Below, in pieces: positions 9,818 to 17,745 of a stretch of DNA of 64,000 nt (its first letter is position 1; each line of letters begins with the position of its first letter). Position numbers and translations under genes: made by a program. The stretch comes from G963667425 sp963667425 [NCBI: bacterium]. Lineage in GTDB: Bacteria; UBP6; UBA1177. The notes below the pieces were generated by a model. The model did not search any database. It was given only the letters and a program-made list of their open reading frames with translations, and was not told the DNA's origin. The stretch spans positions 2,232,001 to 2,296,000 of the forward strand of contig OY763407.1 of the NCBI GenBank assembly GCA_963667425.1. Reading direction: 5' to 3'.

Positions 9818-10234
9818 ATGGATTTTGGAGTTTTTGGAGCTATTTTAGCACTCGGACTTGGAGCAATCGGAAGTTCTGTTGGTTGTGGTATTGCAGGAAT
9901 GGCGGCACACGGTGCTATGTCAAAACAGGAAGAATCTCATGGTATTTTTATTGCTCTTTCAGCTATGCCTGCTTCTCAGACAATTTATGGCTTTGTTTTA
10001 ATGATGATGCTTAAGGGAGCAGAAAACTTAAGCACAGTTTCAACCTTTGGAATAGGTCTTTCAGCTGGTCTTGGTCTTATGTTTAGCGCTATTTATCAGG
10101 GAAAAACATGTAGCTCAGCTATTTTAGGTGTTTCCAGAAAAGCTTCTATAACAGGAAAAAGTTTTATTGCACCTGGTATTGTTGAGTCTTTTGCTCTTTT
10201 TGCAATGGTTGGTGGTATAGTTCTCGCCAGCTAA
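9818..10234 (+). CDS. atpK: V-type ATP synthase subunit K (c-ring proteolipid)
   Basis: Rotor-ring proteolipid, 138 residues, with four membrane helices arranged as two hairpins. The ion-binding carboxylate is Glu123 in helix 4 (GIVESFALFAMVGG). The equivalent position of the first hairpin is Ala52 (MPASQTIYG; many rotor subunits have PETQ), so there is a single carboxylate per four helices, as in V-type K subunits. Ser53-Gln54 and Gln94 (YQGK) match in spacing and type the side chains that bind Na+ in Enterococcus hirae NtpK (Thr64, Gln65, Gln110, Glu139); Gln94 to Glu123 is 29 residues, the same as Gln110 to Glu139. This points to Na+ coupling, as an inference. Last gene of the operon; a chemoreceptor gene converges on it after nine bases. 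Confidence 0.92.
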   Translation: MDFGVFGAILALGLGAIGSSVGCGIAGMAAHGAMSKQEESHGIFIALSAMPASQTIYGFVLMMMLKGAENLSTVSTFGIGLSAGLGLMFSAIYQGKTCSSAILGVSRKASITGKSFIAPGIVESFALFAMVGGIVLAS

Positions 10235-10243
10235 TCTTTCTTT

Positions 10244-12874
10244 TTAATCCAGCAAAAACATATCCTCATCTTTCTTTGAATAATTTTTCTTTGAATGGTT
10301 TTCTAAGCGACCAAAATTTGATTTAAGTCTAAATCTTTTCATCATAGACTTAAGATTATCAGCCTGCCCGCTAAGCTCTTCAGATGCAGCCGCACTCTCT
10401 TCCGCACTCGCTGTGTTTTCCTGTGTTACCTGATCTACCTGACTGAGTCCGATGTTTATCTGTGATACTCCCTGTGCCTGTTCATTTGATGCTGCCGCTA
10501 TCTCTCCCACTATATCTGTAACTTTCGCAACGTCTCCTACTATCTTCTCCAGTATTTCCGCTGTCTGTTTTGACATTGATGAGCCGGCTGATGACTTCTG
10601 AACCGCATTTTCTATCATCTGACCGGTCTCTTTCGCCGCTTTCGCACTTCTTGCTGCAAGGTTTCTTACTTCTTCCGCAACAACTGCAAAGCCTTTACCG
10701 TGGATTCCGGCTCTGGCTGCTTCCACGGCTGCATTCAGCGCAAGAAGATTCGTCTGGAAGGCTATTTCATCTATTACTTTGATGATTTTCGATATTTCAT
10801 TACTTGAATCCTGGATTTCTTTCATCGCTGAGAGAAGATTTGCCATTTCAATGTTACCTTTGTCTGCTGCATTCATAGCCTGTTTGGCTATTGAGTTCGC
10901 TGCCTGGGAATTTTCAGCATTGGCTTTTATCTGACTTGCTATCTGCTGCATTGAGCTTGATATTTCTTCAAGACTTGATGCCTGAACTGAGGCTCCTTCT
11001 GAAAGGTTCTGTGAGGCTACTGCTACCTGCTGTGAGCCGTTTGATACTTCCTGGGTCGCTATGTTTACCTGTGACAGAACGTCTTCAAGGCTTGCTATCG
11101 ATGCGTTCGCCGCCTGTTTGATTTTATCAAAGTCTCCTTTGTAGCTGTTCTGCATTTCTGTTGTCAGATCTCCTTTTGAGAGATTTTCCATAACTTCAAG
11201 GATTTCATCCAGCGGTGTTTTGTATGCGTCACAGATTCCGTTTATTCCTGTAAGAACACTTTCCCAGCTTCCTTTTATTAGTGTGTTTCTGCTTGCTCTG
11301 AATTTGAGGTCTCCATTTTTTGTCGCATCTATTATTTTCTCTATATTATCCAGCAGAAGGTTCATTACGTCTATGTAGTTGTTTACTGCATTTTTGATGG
11401 CGTTGTAGTCTCCTTTGAATTCTGCTGTAACTTTATCCGGGAGTTTGCCTCCGGCTATATCGTTTAGCGCGTTTACTGATACATTCAGCGGGATGGTTAT
11501 TGTATCTACTATGTTGTTGACTCCGTTGATAACCTGTTTGAAGGCTCCTTTGTGTCTTTCAGCATCCGCTCTCGTTTTTAGGTCTCCGGCTATAGCTGAG
11601 TCTACCAGTATTTTTGTATCATGAATTAGTCCCTGAATCGCTCTCATCATTTCTATGTATGCAGGAATCATTTCGTCTTCTCTTGAGAGTTTTCCTGTAC
11701 GCTCAAGTTTTACAAGGTCTCCAAGGTGACCGTCTGCTATGTTCTTTGATATTGATATGAGTTCACTCATGTTCATTGAGAGTGCATCCAGGCTGTCTGC
11801 AAGAACCTGAAAACTTCCTTCATAGCTTCCTTTCATTCTCGCTGAGAAGTTGTTAACTGCAAACTGTTCTATTACGCTCACAGTCTCATTTATTGGTGTT
11901 TCCACATTTTCAACAAGGGTGTTGACTCCTTTTATGAGGTCTGAATATCCTCCCTGAAATCTTGATGCGTTTCCTTTTACTGTAAAGTCTCCTTTGGCTG
12001 CTGCTTTGGCAACGTTATCAAGTTCCAGTATAAGTCCTTTTACTGTTTTCTTAACATTTGCCATAGAGTCTATAATGAGTCCTATTTCATTGCTGCTTTC
12101 AAATGTCTTTTCACTGTCAAGCTCGCCTTTGATCATTGTGTCCGCAAACTCAAGCGTTAATGTATAATTCTTTTGTATGATTTTAGAGATATAATAAACA
12201 ATAATCATCACGGTAACAATTAATATAACGAATAAAAATATAATAAAAGTTAAACTTTTAGATGAATCTTTATGAATACTTGATGCAATCATATTAACAT
12301 CTTTCTGTATATTATCAATATAAGCACCAGTTCCAATGAACATATCTGTTCCGTCAATCGGCATTGCATAACTTAATTTAGGTTGCAATCCAGATCCTGG
12401 TTTTTCAAAATGATATTTTACAAAGCCTCCGCCGTTTTTTGCGGCTTTAGCTAAGTCGGCAATAATAGTTACACCGTTGGTATCTTTTAAATCAATATAA
12501 TTTTTACCATTTGTTTCTGGATTGACTGGGTAACTAACCCTATTACCCGAATAGTCATATATGAAAAAATAACCTGATTTGTCGTCGAAAAATCTTACTG
12601 GATTGGTGACATTTCTCATAACACTAACTTTTTTCTCAGGAGAAAGATTTTTGATTTTATCATTTATAAGAGAAAGTTCAGCCTCAACTAGAGATTTTAG
12701 TTTTCCTTCATTTTCATGATAAATATGCTCTTCGACACTTGGAAGTATTGTCTTATTTATCAAGTTTTGATTTGATATGTAAAAAGTAATTAGTAAAAGA
12801 AGCATACCTGTTAAAGGCATTGCCGCTACAATAATAAGTTGGTTTATCAATTTCATTCCGGAAATTTTTCTCAT
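10244..12874 (-). CDS. methyl-accepting chemotaxis protein, Cache sensor, poly-HAMP (MCP1)
   Basis: Chemoreceptor of 876 residues. Order of parts: a membrane anchor (about 10-30), a periplasmic single-Cache domain ([18 protein letters not shown] and [13 protein letters not shown] blocks), a second membrane helix near 205-230, at least six HAMP-like modules in tandem, and an MCP signalling domain with the [19 protein letters not shown] tip. An upstream in-frame ATG at 12889 exists, but the paralogue at 33741 begins at the second methionine (MRKI-GMKL), and GAGGAG lies seven bases before that ATG, so 12874 is chosen. Positions 10340-12160 are nearly identical to 34461-36281. Beyond the repeat its C-terminus (ending MFLLD) is unlike that of the other two receptors and lacks their final pentapeptide. 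Confidence 0.93.
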   Translation of the reverse strand: MRKISGMKLINQLIIVAAMPLTGMLLLLITFYISNQNLINKTILPSVEEHIYHENEGKLKSLVEAELSLINDKIKNLSPEKKVSVMRNVTNPVRFFDDKSGYFFIYDYSGNRVSYPVNPETNGKNYIDLKDTNGVTIIADLAKAAKNGGGFVKYHFEKPGSGLQPKLSYAMPIDGTDMFIGTGAYIDNIQKDVNMIASSIHKDSSKSLTFIIFLFVILIVTVMIIVYYISKIIQKNYTLTLEFADTMIKGELDSEKTFESSNEIGLIIDSMANVKKTVKGLILELDNVAKAAAKGDFTVKGNASRFQGGYSDLIKGVNTLVENVETPINETVSVIEQFAVNNFSARMKGSYEGSFQVLADSLDALSMNMSELISISKNIADGHLGDLVKLERTGKLSREDEMIPAYIEMMRAIQGLIHDTKILVDSAIAGDLKTRADAERHKGAFKQVINGVNNIVDTITIPLNVSVNALNDIAGGKLPDKVTAEFKGDYNAIKNAVNNYIDVMNLLLDNIEKIIDATKNGDLKFRASRNTLIKGSWESVLTGINGICDAYKTPLDEILEVMENLSKGDLTTEMQNSYKGDFDKIKQAANASIASLEDVLSQVNIATQEVSNGSQQVAVASQNLSEGASVQASSLEEISSSMQQIASQIKANAENSQAANSIAKQAMNAADKGNIEMANLLSAMKEIQDSSNEISKIIKVIDEIAFQTNLLALNAAVEAARAGIHGKGFAVVAEEVRNLAARSAKAAKETGQMIENAVQKSSAGSSMSKQTAEILEKIVGDVAKVTDIVGEIAAASNEQAQGVSQINIGLSQVDQVTQENTASAEESAAASEELSGQADNLKSMMKRFRLKSNFGRLENHSKKNYSKKDEDMFLLD
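10340..12160 (-). repeat. 1,821-bp near-identical inverted repeat, copy 1 (inside MCP1)
   Basis: This block, read on the minus strand, matches 34461-36281 on the plus strand over the same length (1,821 bp), with only scattered substitutions in the parts I compared. The encoded ~607 residues differ at about four positions (Lys/Arg, Ser/Ala, Ile/Val, Ile/Val). It covers the HAMP array and signalling domain. The sensor ends and the C-terminal tails outside it are diverged. Confidence 0.9.
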
Positions 12875-12990
12875 GCTGGCACTCCTCATAGAATAAAATA
12901 TCTTACATTACTATACAATAATATTTAATATTTTAATAAAGTGAATTTTTCGTACATTTTATTTTATTAAAAACATTTGATACACAGCTC

Positions 12991-13018
12991 TTGTCTTGTT
13001 TAAATCTAAAAGTATAAT
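12991..13018 (+). promoter_or_regulatory. promoter of uvrC
   Basis: TTGTCT (12991-12996), a 16-bp spacer and a perfect TATAAT (13013-13018), 22 bp before the uvrC start. GAGGAGG at 13030-13036 is the ribosome binding site. Confidence 0.6.
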
Positions 13019-13040
13019 TCATTTGTTTTGAGGAGGCTTT

Positions 13041-14795
13041 ATGAACAAACTTCTTTTAGAAAAATTAAATGTTAAGCAAATACCTGAAGAAAATGGTGTT
13101 TATTTTTTTATTAATAAAAAAGAAGAGATCATTTATGTTGGAAAAGCTATTAATTTAAGAAAGAGAATAACCCAATATATAAAAAGACATGATACAAGAA
13201 GACAAATCTTTTTTTTAATGGAAGAGGCTGTTTCTGTAGCTTTTATAGTTGTTTCTAACGAAAAAGAATCTTTAATTTTTGAAAATAGAAAAATAAAGGA
13301 ACTTCAGCCTAAATATAATATTGATTTACGAGATGATAAAAGTTACCCGTATATTGCCTTTACAGATGAAGAATTTCCTGCTCTGGTGATAACACGGACT
13401 CCATGGAAAAAATATTTATTTAAAAGAGGACCTTTTATTGATGCAATGCTTCTTCGGAGGCTTTTAAGGGTAATAAATGTTGTCATTCCTATTCGTAAAT
13501 GTTCTAAAATGAAAAAAGAGCCATGTCTTAATTTTCAGTTAGGTCTTTGTCCCGGAGTTTGTGTTGGAAATATTTCTGTTTACGAATATATGGAAAGTGT
13601 TAATAAAATAATAGCTCTTTTAAAAGGTAGTGGTTGGAAAAATCTTTCTATGGAAATAAAAAATAAGATGATGGATGCAGCAGAAAACCTTAATTTTGAA
13701 AGAGCGGCACTTCTTAGAGACTCTTTAAAGCTTATACCTGTTTTAAAAGAGAAACTGGGAATAGAAGTAAAATCTGTAAAAGATGAAAAGCATTATCTTT
13801 TTGAAAAAAATGAAAAAGGATTTTATGTTGTATCAGCATTGTATTCTGAAAGTGTTCTTAAAAAAATAGATATTTATTTTAAAGAAAGTATTTCTGAATC
13901 AATAGAAAGTGATATTCTTACATATTTTACTTTCCAGAGCGAATCTTCATCTTTGCCTGATAGAATAGGTTTTTTTCCAGAAAACATTGTAGATAAAGAA
14001 CTTGTTTGTGCGTCTGTCGGCAGAGACTTGAAAATATTGAAGACGGATGCTGCAGTGTTGGAAATTTTAAATAAAAATATGGCAAGCAAAATTGCCGGAG
14101 AAAGAATTGCTGATAATGAAATTAACAAACTTCTTAAAGCTTTTTCTATTTTGGCAGAAAAAGAAGTTCATTCTATTGCTTGCGTTGATATTTCCAATTT
14201 TTATGATGATTTTAATGTTGCAAGTCTTGTTTTTTGGGAGAATGGAAAATTTCTAAAAAAACACTACAGACTTTTTAAAGTAAAAACGGTTATTGGTCCA
14301 GATGATTTTTCAAGTATGCATGAAGTTGTAGAAAGAGCTGTTAATAAATGGTTTTCTGATGAATGGAAAAAGCCTGATATTCTTTTTATCGATGGTGGAA
14401 AAGGGCAACTCTCTGCTATAAGTGATATAAATGAGCTTCCTTTCGTGATTGGAATCGTTAAAGACAGAAAGAAGGAGCGTGGGTTTGAGAAAATGATTTT
14501 TATGGATGGAAAAGAAGTTTTTCTGGATAATAGTACGGCATCCTTACTCATAAAAAAAATTAGAGATGAAGCTCATAGATTTGGAATAAGCTATAATAGA
14601 AATCTTCAAAGAGATAAAATACAATCACAGATTTCCGAAATAAAAGGAGTGGGACCGGAGAAAGAAAAAAGTCTTATAAATACTTTTGGTACAATAGAAG
14701 ATTTAAAAAAAGCATCTATAGAGGAAATACGGAAGGCGCCGCTTATTTCTGAAAATCTTGCAAATCAGATATATAATTTTTTTCACAAACAATAA
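13041..14795 (+). CDS. uvrC: excinuclease ABC subunit C
   Basis: UvrC makes both incisions in nucleotide excision repair with UvrA/UvrB (neither is in this window). The 584-residue product has a GIY-YIG nuclease domain at the start (GVYFF ... IYVGKA, residues 20-40) and a cysteine cluster (CSKMKKEPCLNFQLGLCPGVC) of the type often found after it. A UVR motif lies near 215-235 (AENLNFERAALLRDSL), followed by the RNase H-like C-nuclease domain (ACVDISNFY, FIDGGKGQLS, RDEAHRFGISYNR). Two helix-hairpin-helix motifs close the protein (IKGVGPEKEKSLI and the final ~25 residues). It is slightly shorter than typical UvrC (~600). Convergent or linked neighbours do not suggest an operon. Confidence 0.95.
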   Translation: MNKLLLEKLNVKQIPEENGVYFFINKKEEIIYVGKAINLRKRITQYIKRHDTRRQIFFLMEEAVSVAFIVVSNEKESLIFENRKIKELQPKYNIDLRDDKSYPYIAFTDEEFPALVITRTPWKKYLFKRGPFIDAMLLRRLLRVINVVIPIRKCSKMKKEPCLNFQLGLCPGVCVGNISVYEYMESVNKIIALLKGSGWKNLSMEIKNKMMDAAENLNFERAALLRDSLKLIPVLKEKLGIEVKSVKDEKHYLFEKNEKGFYVVSALYSESVLKKIDIYFKESISESIESDILTYFTFQSESSSLPDRIGFFPENIVDKELVCASVGRDLKILKTDAAVLEILNKNMASKIAGERIADNEINKLLKAFSILAEKEVHSIACVDISNFYDDFNVASLVFWENGKFLKKHYRLFKVKTVIGPDDFSSMHEVVERAVNKWFSDEWKKPDILFIDGGKGQLSAISDINELPFVIGIVKDRKKERGFEKMIFMDGKEVFLDNSTASLLIKKIRDEAHRFGISYNRNLQRDKIQSQISEIKGVGPEKEKSLINTFGTIEDLKKASIEEIRKAPLISENLANQIYNFFHKQ

Positions 14796-14925
14796 AAAAC
14801 TTCTTATACATATTTTTTTATATTTATTTCAATAAAATTTATTGATTTATTAAAAATTTGATGTTAAAACAATATTGCTGACTTTTTTATTTAATAATGT
14901 TTTATAAATTGCAAATAAGCGGCAA

Positions 14926-15474
14926 ATGAAAAAAGCGTTTTTTTTCATACTTATTTTTGTTATATTTTTTATAATATCTTGTGAAAAAGATGATTTTGCT
15001 GATTATGCCCTGATAGATCGTTCGTGCAATTTCCATGATATTATAAGTAGTGACAAAAAGATTTCATCTCTTGTGGACGAACATTATGTTTATGATTTTA
15101 TGAATTATCTAAATAGCTCAGCAGCAATTGCAAGCGGAGAATCTGAGAAAATATATATATTCCCTATTGTACAAAATGAACACAGTATGAAGCTTATTGT
15201 CAGACAAAAGCTTACATCAGATCCCACTGTGGATTTTTATATTAAAGCGACTGTTGATTCGGAAAATAGACTGATAATATATGAAAAATTGAATTATTCT
15301 GATTCGGAAGGAGATGACGGGTCTCTCTGCTGGGCAACATTTTTAATAGAAATAAAAGAAATAAATATAGATTTAACTACAATTAATAAAATACAACTTT
15401 GTCTTGATGGGCTTTGTTTTTGTGAAACTGATTCTGAAAATGTTGATTATATCTGTAATTCTTTGATGGAATAG
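14926..15474 (+). CDS. small predicted lipoprotein, 182 aa
   Basis: The N-terminus is a short Lys-Lys start, a strongly hydrophobic stretch and the lipobox IISC with Cys19, so the protein should be lipidated by Lgt. The mature part is acidic and has several cysteines, mostly near the C-terminus (LCWATF, LCLDGLCFCE). I do not recognise a family. Only a weak purine-rich stretch precedes the ATG. The 14796-14925 gap before it is AT-rich and holds nothing I can name. Confidence 0.65.
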   Translation: MKKAFFFILIFVIFFIISCEKDDFADYALIDRSCNFHDIISSDKKISSLVDEHYVYDFMNYLNSSAAIASGESEKIYIFPIVQNEHSMKLIVRQKLTSDPTVDFYIKATVDSENRLIIYEKLNYSDSEGDDGSLCWATFLIEIKEINIDLTTINKIQLCLDGLCFCETDSENVDYICNSLME

Positions 15475-15504
15475 CAGATTTCATTTTTAAATTTATTCAT
15501 AAAA

Positions 15505-15532
15505 TTGTAAAAGATAAAATCACCTATATAAT
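15505..15532 (+). promoter_or_regulatory. promoter of trpS
   Basis: TTGTAA (15505-15510), 16 bp, perfect TATAAT (15527-15532), 35 bp before the trpS start codon. Confidence 0.55.
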
Positions 15533-15566
15533 TTACAGCAGTTTTTTGATTATTAGGAGGAAATGT

Positions 15567-16544
15567 ATGCGTTCACTTTCTGGTATAAAACCTACAGGAA
15601 CACTTCATATAGGCAATTATTTTGGTGCAGCTAAACAATTTGTCGATATGCAATCAAAATATGAGGGTTTTTATTTTATAGCTGACTATCACACATTAAA
15701 TACGCTCCCTGTTCCTGAAATTTTAAGAAAAAACAGCGAAGAAATAGTTCTTGATTATCTTGCTTTTGGTCTTGATCCTGAAAAATCTACAATATTTCTT
15801 CAGTCAGAAGTTCCTGAGGTTACAGAACTTGCGTTTATTTTAGGTAATGTAACTCCAATGGGCCTTCTTCAAAGAGCACATAGTTACAAAGATAAAACAG
15901 CAAAAGGTGAGCTTATCAACATGGGACTTTTTTATTATCCTCTTTTGATGGCTGCTGATATCCTGCTTTATGATTCAGATGTTGTTCCAGTCGGAAAGGA
16001 TCAGAAACAGCATGTTGAAATAGCAAGAGATATAGCTATAAAGTTTAATCAACAGTATAATCAGGATGTTTTTAAGTTGCCGGAACCACTTATTCAGGAT
16101 TCTGTAGCTGTTGTTACAGGTACAGATGGAAGAAAAATGTCAAAAAGTTATCAGAATACAATAGAAATGTTTGCTCCATTAAAAGAGTTTAAAAAACAAA
16201 TAATGGGAATTGTTACAGATTCTACTCCATTGGAAGAGCCTAAAGATCCTGATGCATGCAATATTTACAATATATATAAGCTTTTTGCTAATCTTTCGGA
16301 AGTAGAGGAGATGGCAAAGAATTTCCGTTCAGGAGGTTATGGTTATGGTCATGCAAAAAAAGCTCTTTTTGAAGCTATGCTTGCATATTTTGAACCTATG
16401 AGGAAAAAAAGAGAAGAGCTTTCTCAAAATCATGACTATATAGAAAGAACCATAAAAGAGGGTTCTGAGAAAGCCAGAGATTTTGCTATAGATAAAATTA
16501 AAAAAGTTAAAAAAGTTTGCGGACTTAAAGGAAATATATATTAA
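15567..16544 (+). CDS. trpS: tryptophanyl-tRNA synthetase
   Basis: Class I aminoacyl-tRNA synthetase that charges tRNA-Trp. The 325-residue length is normal for the bacterial enzyme. The HIGH-type motif is TLHIGN (residues 12-17) and the KMSKS loop is exact at residues 190-194 (DGRKMSKS). MGLLQRAHSYKDK and VGKDQKQHVEIARDIA are typical TrpRS blocks. An in-frame TTG at 15546 precedes it, but the TAGGAGG at 15554-15560 is the ribosome binding site for the ATG at 15567. It overlaps the 3' end of the convergent XRE gene by 4 bp. Confidence 0.96.
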   Translation: MRSLSGIKPTGTLHIGNYFGAAKQFVDMQSKYEGFYFIADYHTLNTLPVPEILRKNSEEIVLDYLAFGLDPEKSTIFLQSEVPEVTELAFILGNVTPMGLLQRAHSYKDKTAKGELINMGLFYYPLLMAADILLYDSDVVPVGKDQKQHVEIARDIAIKFNQQYNQDVFKLPEPLIQDSVAVVTGTDGRKMSKSYQNTIEMFAPLKEFKKQIMGIVTDSTPLEEPKDPDACNIYNIYKLFANLSEVEEMAKNFRSGGYGYGHAKKALFEAMLAYFEPMRKKREELSQNHDYIERTIKEGSEKARDFAIDKIKKVKKVCGLKGNIY

Positions 16545-16972
16545 ATTTTTTCTTTATTTATTATAAATTCAACTCCATCAATAAACATTCTAAGTTCTGC
16601 TATAGCTTTTTCTGAACCGTTTTTAGCTTCAATAAGTTTTTTTAAAGCATTTTTTATCATTTCATTTTTAAATACTTCTTTTAAAAGTAGTTTATCTTCT
16701 TCATCAAGCTTTTTTTCTGTTTCTATTTCTGAAAAATCATATGACGAAGCTTTTTTATTTTTTATAAACATAGGTTCTTCTTCAAGTAGCGTCCATCTTA
16801 AATTAATATTTAATTTTTTCTCGAGTAAAATTGCTATTTCTGCTGTAACTTTAAGATGTCCAACTTCAAGATCTCTTATTTTTGCATGAGTAAAATCAAG
16901 TTTTTCAGCAAATTCTTTCTGAGTTAAATTGAAAAATTGTCTTATTTTTTTTATTCTCTCATATGATTCCAT
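16541..16972 (-). CDS. XRE-family transcriptional regulator
   Basis: A 143-residue protein with an N-terminal helix-turn-helix of the Cro/C1 type at about residues 8-60 (RIKKIRQFFNLTQKEFAEKL ... IRDLEVGHLKVTAEIAILLEK). The C-terminal half is acidic and helical and may serve in dimerisation. A perfect 11-bp inverted repeat lies 31 bp upstream, inside the divergent promoter for the 17141 gene, so autoregulation and control of that gene are likely. No ligand-binding domain is visible. Confidence 0.85.
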   Translation of the reverse strand: MESYERIKKIRQFFNLTQKEFAEKLDFTHAKIRDLEVGHLKVTAEIAILLEKKLNINLRWTLLEEEPMFIKNKKASSYDFSEIETEKKLDEEDKLLLKEVFKNEMIKNALKKLIEAKNGSEKAIAELRMFIDGVEFIINKEKI

Positions 16973-17000
16973 GTTACACCTAAAAAAGTTATAAATTTTG

Positions 17001-17029
17001 TTGACAATATATAAAAAATTATATATTGT
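17001..17029 (+). promoter_or_regulatory. promoter and palindromic operator between XRE gene and 17141 gene
   Basis: TTGACA (17001-17006) and TATTGT (17024-17029) are 17 bp apart. A perfect inverted repeat, ACAATATATAA and TTATATATTGT around AAAA, occupies 17004-17029 and thus covers the whole core promoter. A bound repressor would block RNA polymerase. The adjacent XRE protein is the obvious candidate. Confidence 0.65.
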
Positions 17030-17140
17030 GGCTATGAGGTAGAATTATGCCTCATAAATGAATGCGTCTTTTGAAAGAACAACATATTGCAATAGTGATT
17101 TTGCAATTAATATGCCGTCTTTGATTATAGGAGAAGTGCC

Positions 17141-17470
17141 TTGAAAGATTCAACGTTAAAATCCATGATAGAAAATAGGCGTGATATTGATAATAAAATA
17201 GCTTTAATTACAGGGGTTTTGCCTGAAGAGGTTTCCAGTAAAACTGATTATGAAATAATTTTTGAAATAGGTTACAGAGAAGGCTTTATGGCAAGTTTTC
17301 AGAGAGATATTGATAATAATGATCCCAATAATGTAAAGTTTATTACACTTAAAGCAATTGTTGGACTTTTGAGAATACATAATTTTGATGAAGCTGTAGA
17401 ACTTATCAGAAGCTATGTTCGAGGAGATAATGAGGCTTTGAAAGAAATATTTAAGAAGAAAGAGTATTGA
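17141..17470 (+). CDS. hypothetical protein, 109 aa
   Basis: I do not recognise this small soluble protein. It is helical and acidic, with a repeat-like feel in the second half (KAIVGLLRIHNFDEAVELIRSYVRGDNEALKEIF), reminiscent of single helical-hairpin repeats, but no family can be assigned. The start is a TTG with GGAG at 17130-17133, seven bases upstream; no ATG is placed better. It is transcribed away from the XRE regulator across a shared operator and is probably its target. Confidence 0.6.
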   Translation: MKDSTLKSMIENRRDIDNKIALITGVLPEEVSSKTDYEIIFEIGYREGFMASFQRDIDNNDPNNVKFITLKAIVGLLRIHNFDEAVELIRSYVRGDNEALKEIFKKKEY

Positions 17471-17649
17471 TTTTTTGTTATTAATGTTATAGCAATTTAT
17501 ACATCTTTGTTTTTTTGTAAAAAAGAATTTACATAAAACTTTTTTAGTTTGAGTTTTTATGAAATGTTTTCTTTTTATGTTTTTGAATAAACAGAGAAAT
17601 TTGTTTCTTAAGGTTGTTTTTACTGGTATAGAAATCTTTATATTAATAG

Positions 17650-17678
17650 TTGACAACAGTTCTTTTTTTATATATCTT
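17650..17678 (+). promoter_or_regulatory. likely promoter of the MCP2 gene
   Basis: Perfect TTGACA (17650-17655) with TATCTT (17673-17678) 17 bp downstream, 68 bp before the receptor start at 17746. The -10 is only a 4/6 match. Confidence 0.5.
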
Positions 17679-17745
17679 CAGTTGCACACTTTAGATTTTG
17701 TTTAGTTTTTTTGTTTTAATATTGTTGGCGTTTTAGGAGGAGTAA

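Noticed and set aside
10570-11624. Antisense frames within the receptor repeat, also seen at 34997-36051
   Set aside because: Identical shadows occur in both copies because the DNA is repeated; no independent coding evidence.
16541-17470. XRE gene plus small gene as a toxin-antitoxin pair
   Set aside because: The genes are divergent, not an operon, and the small protein shows no toxin motif.
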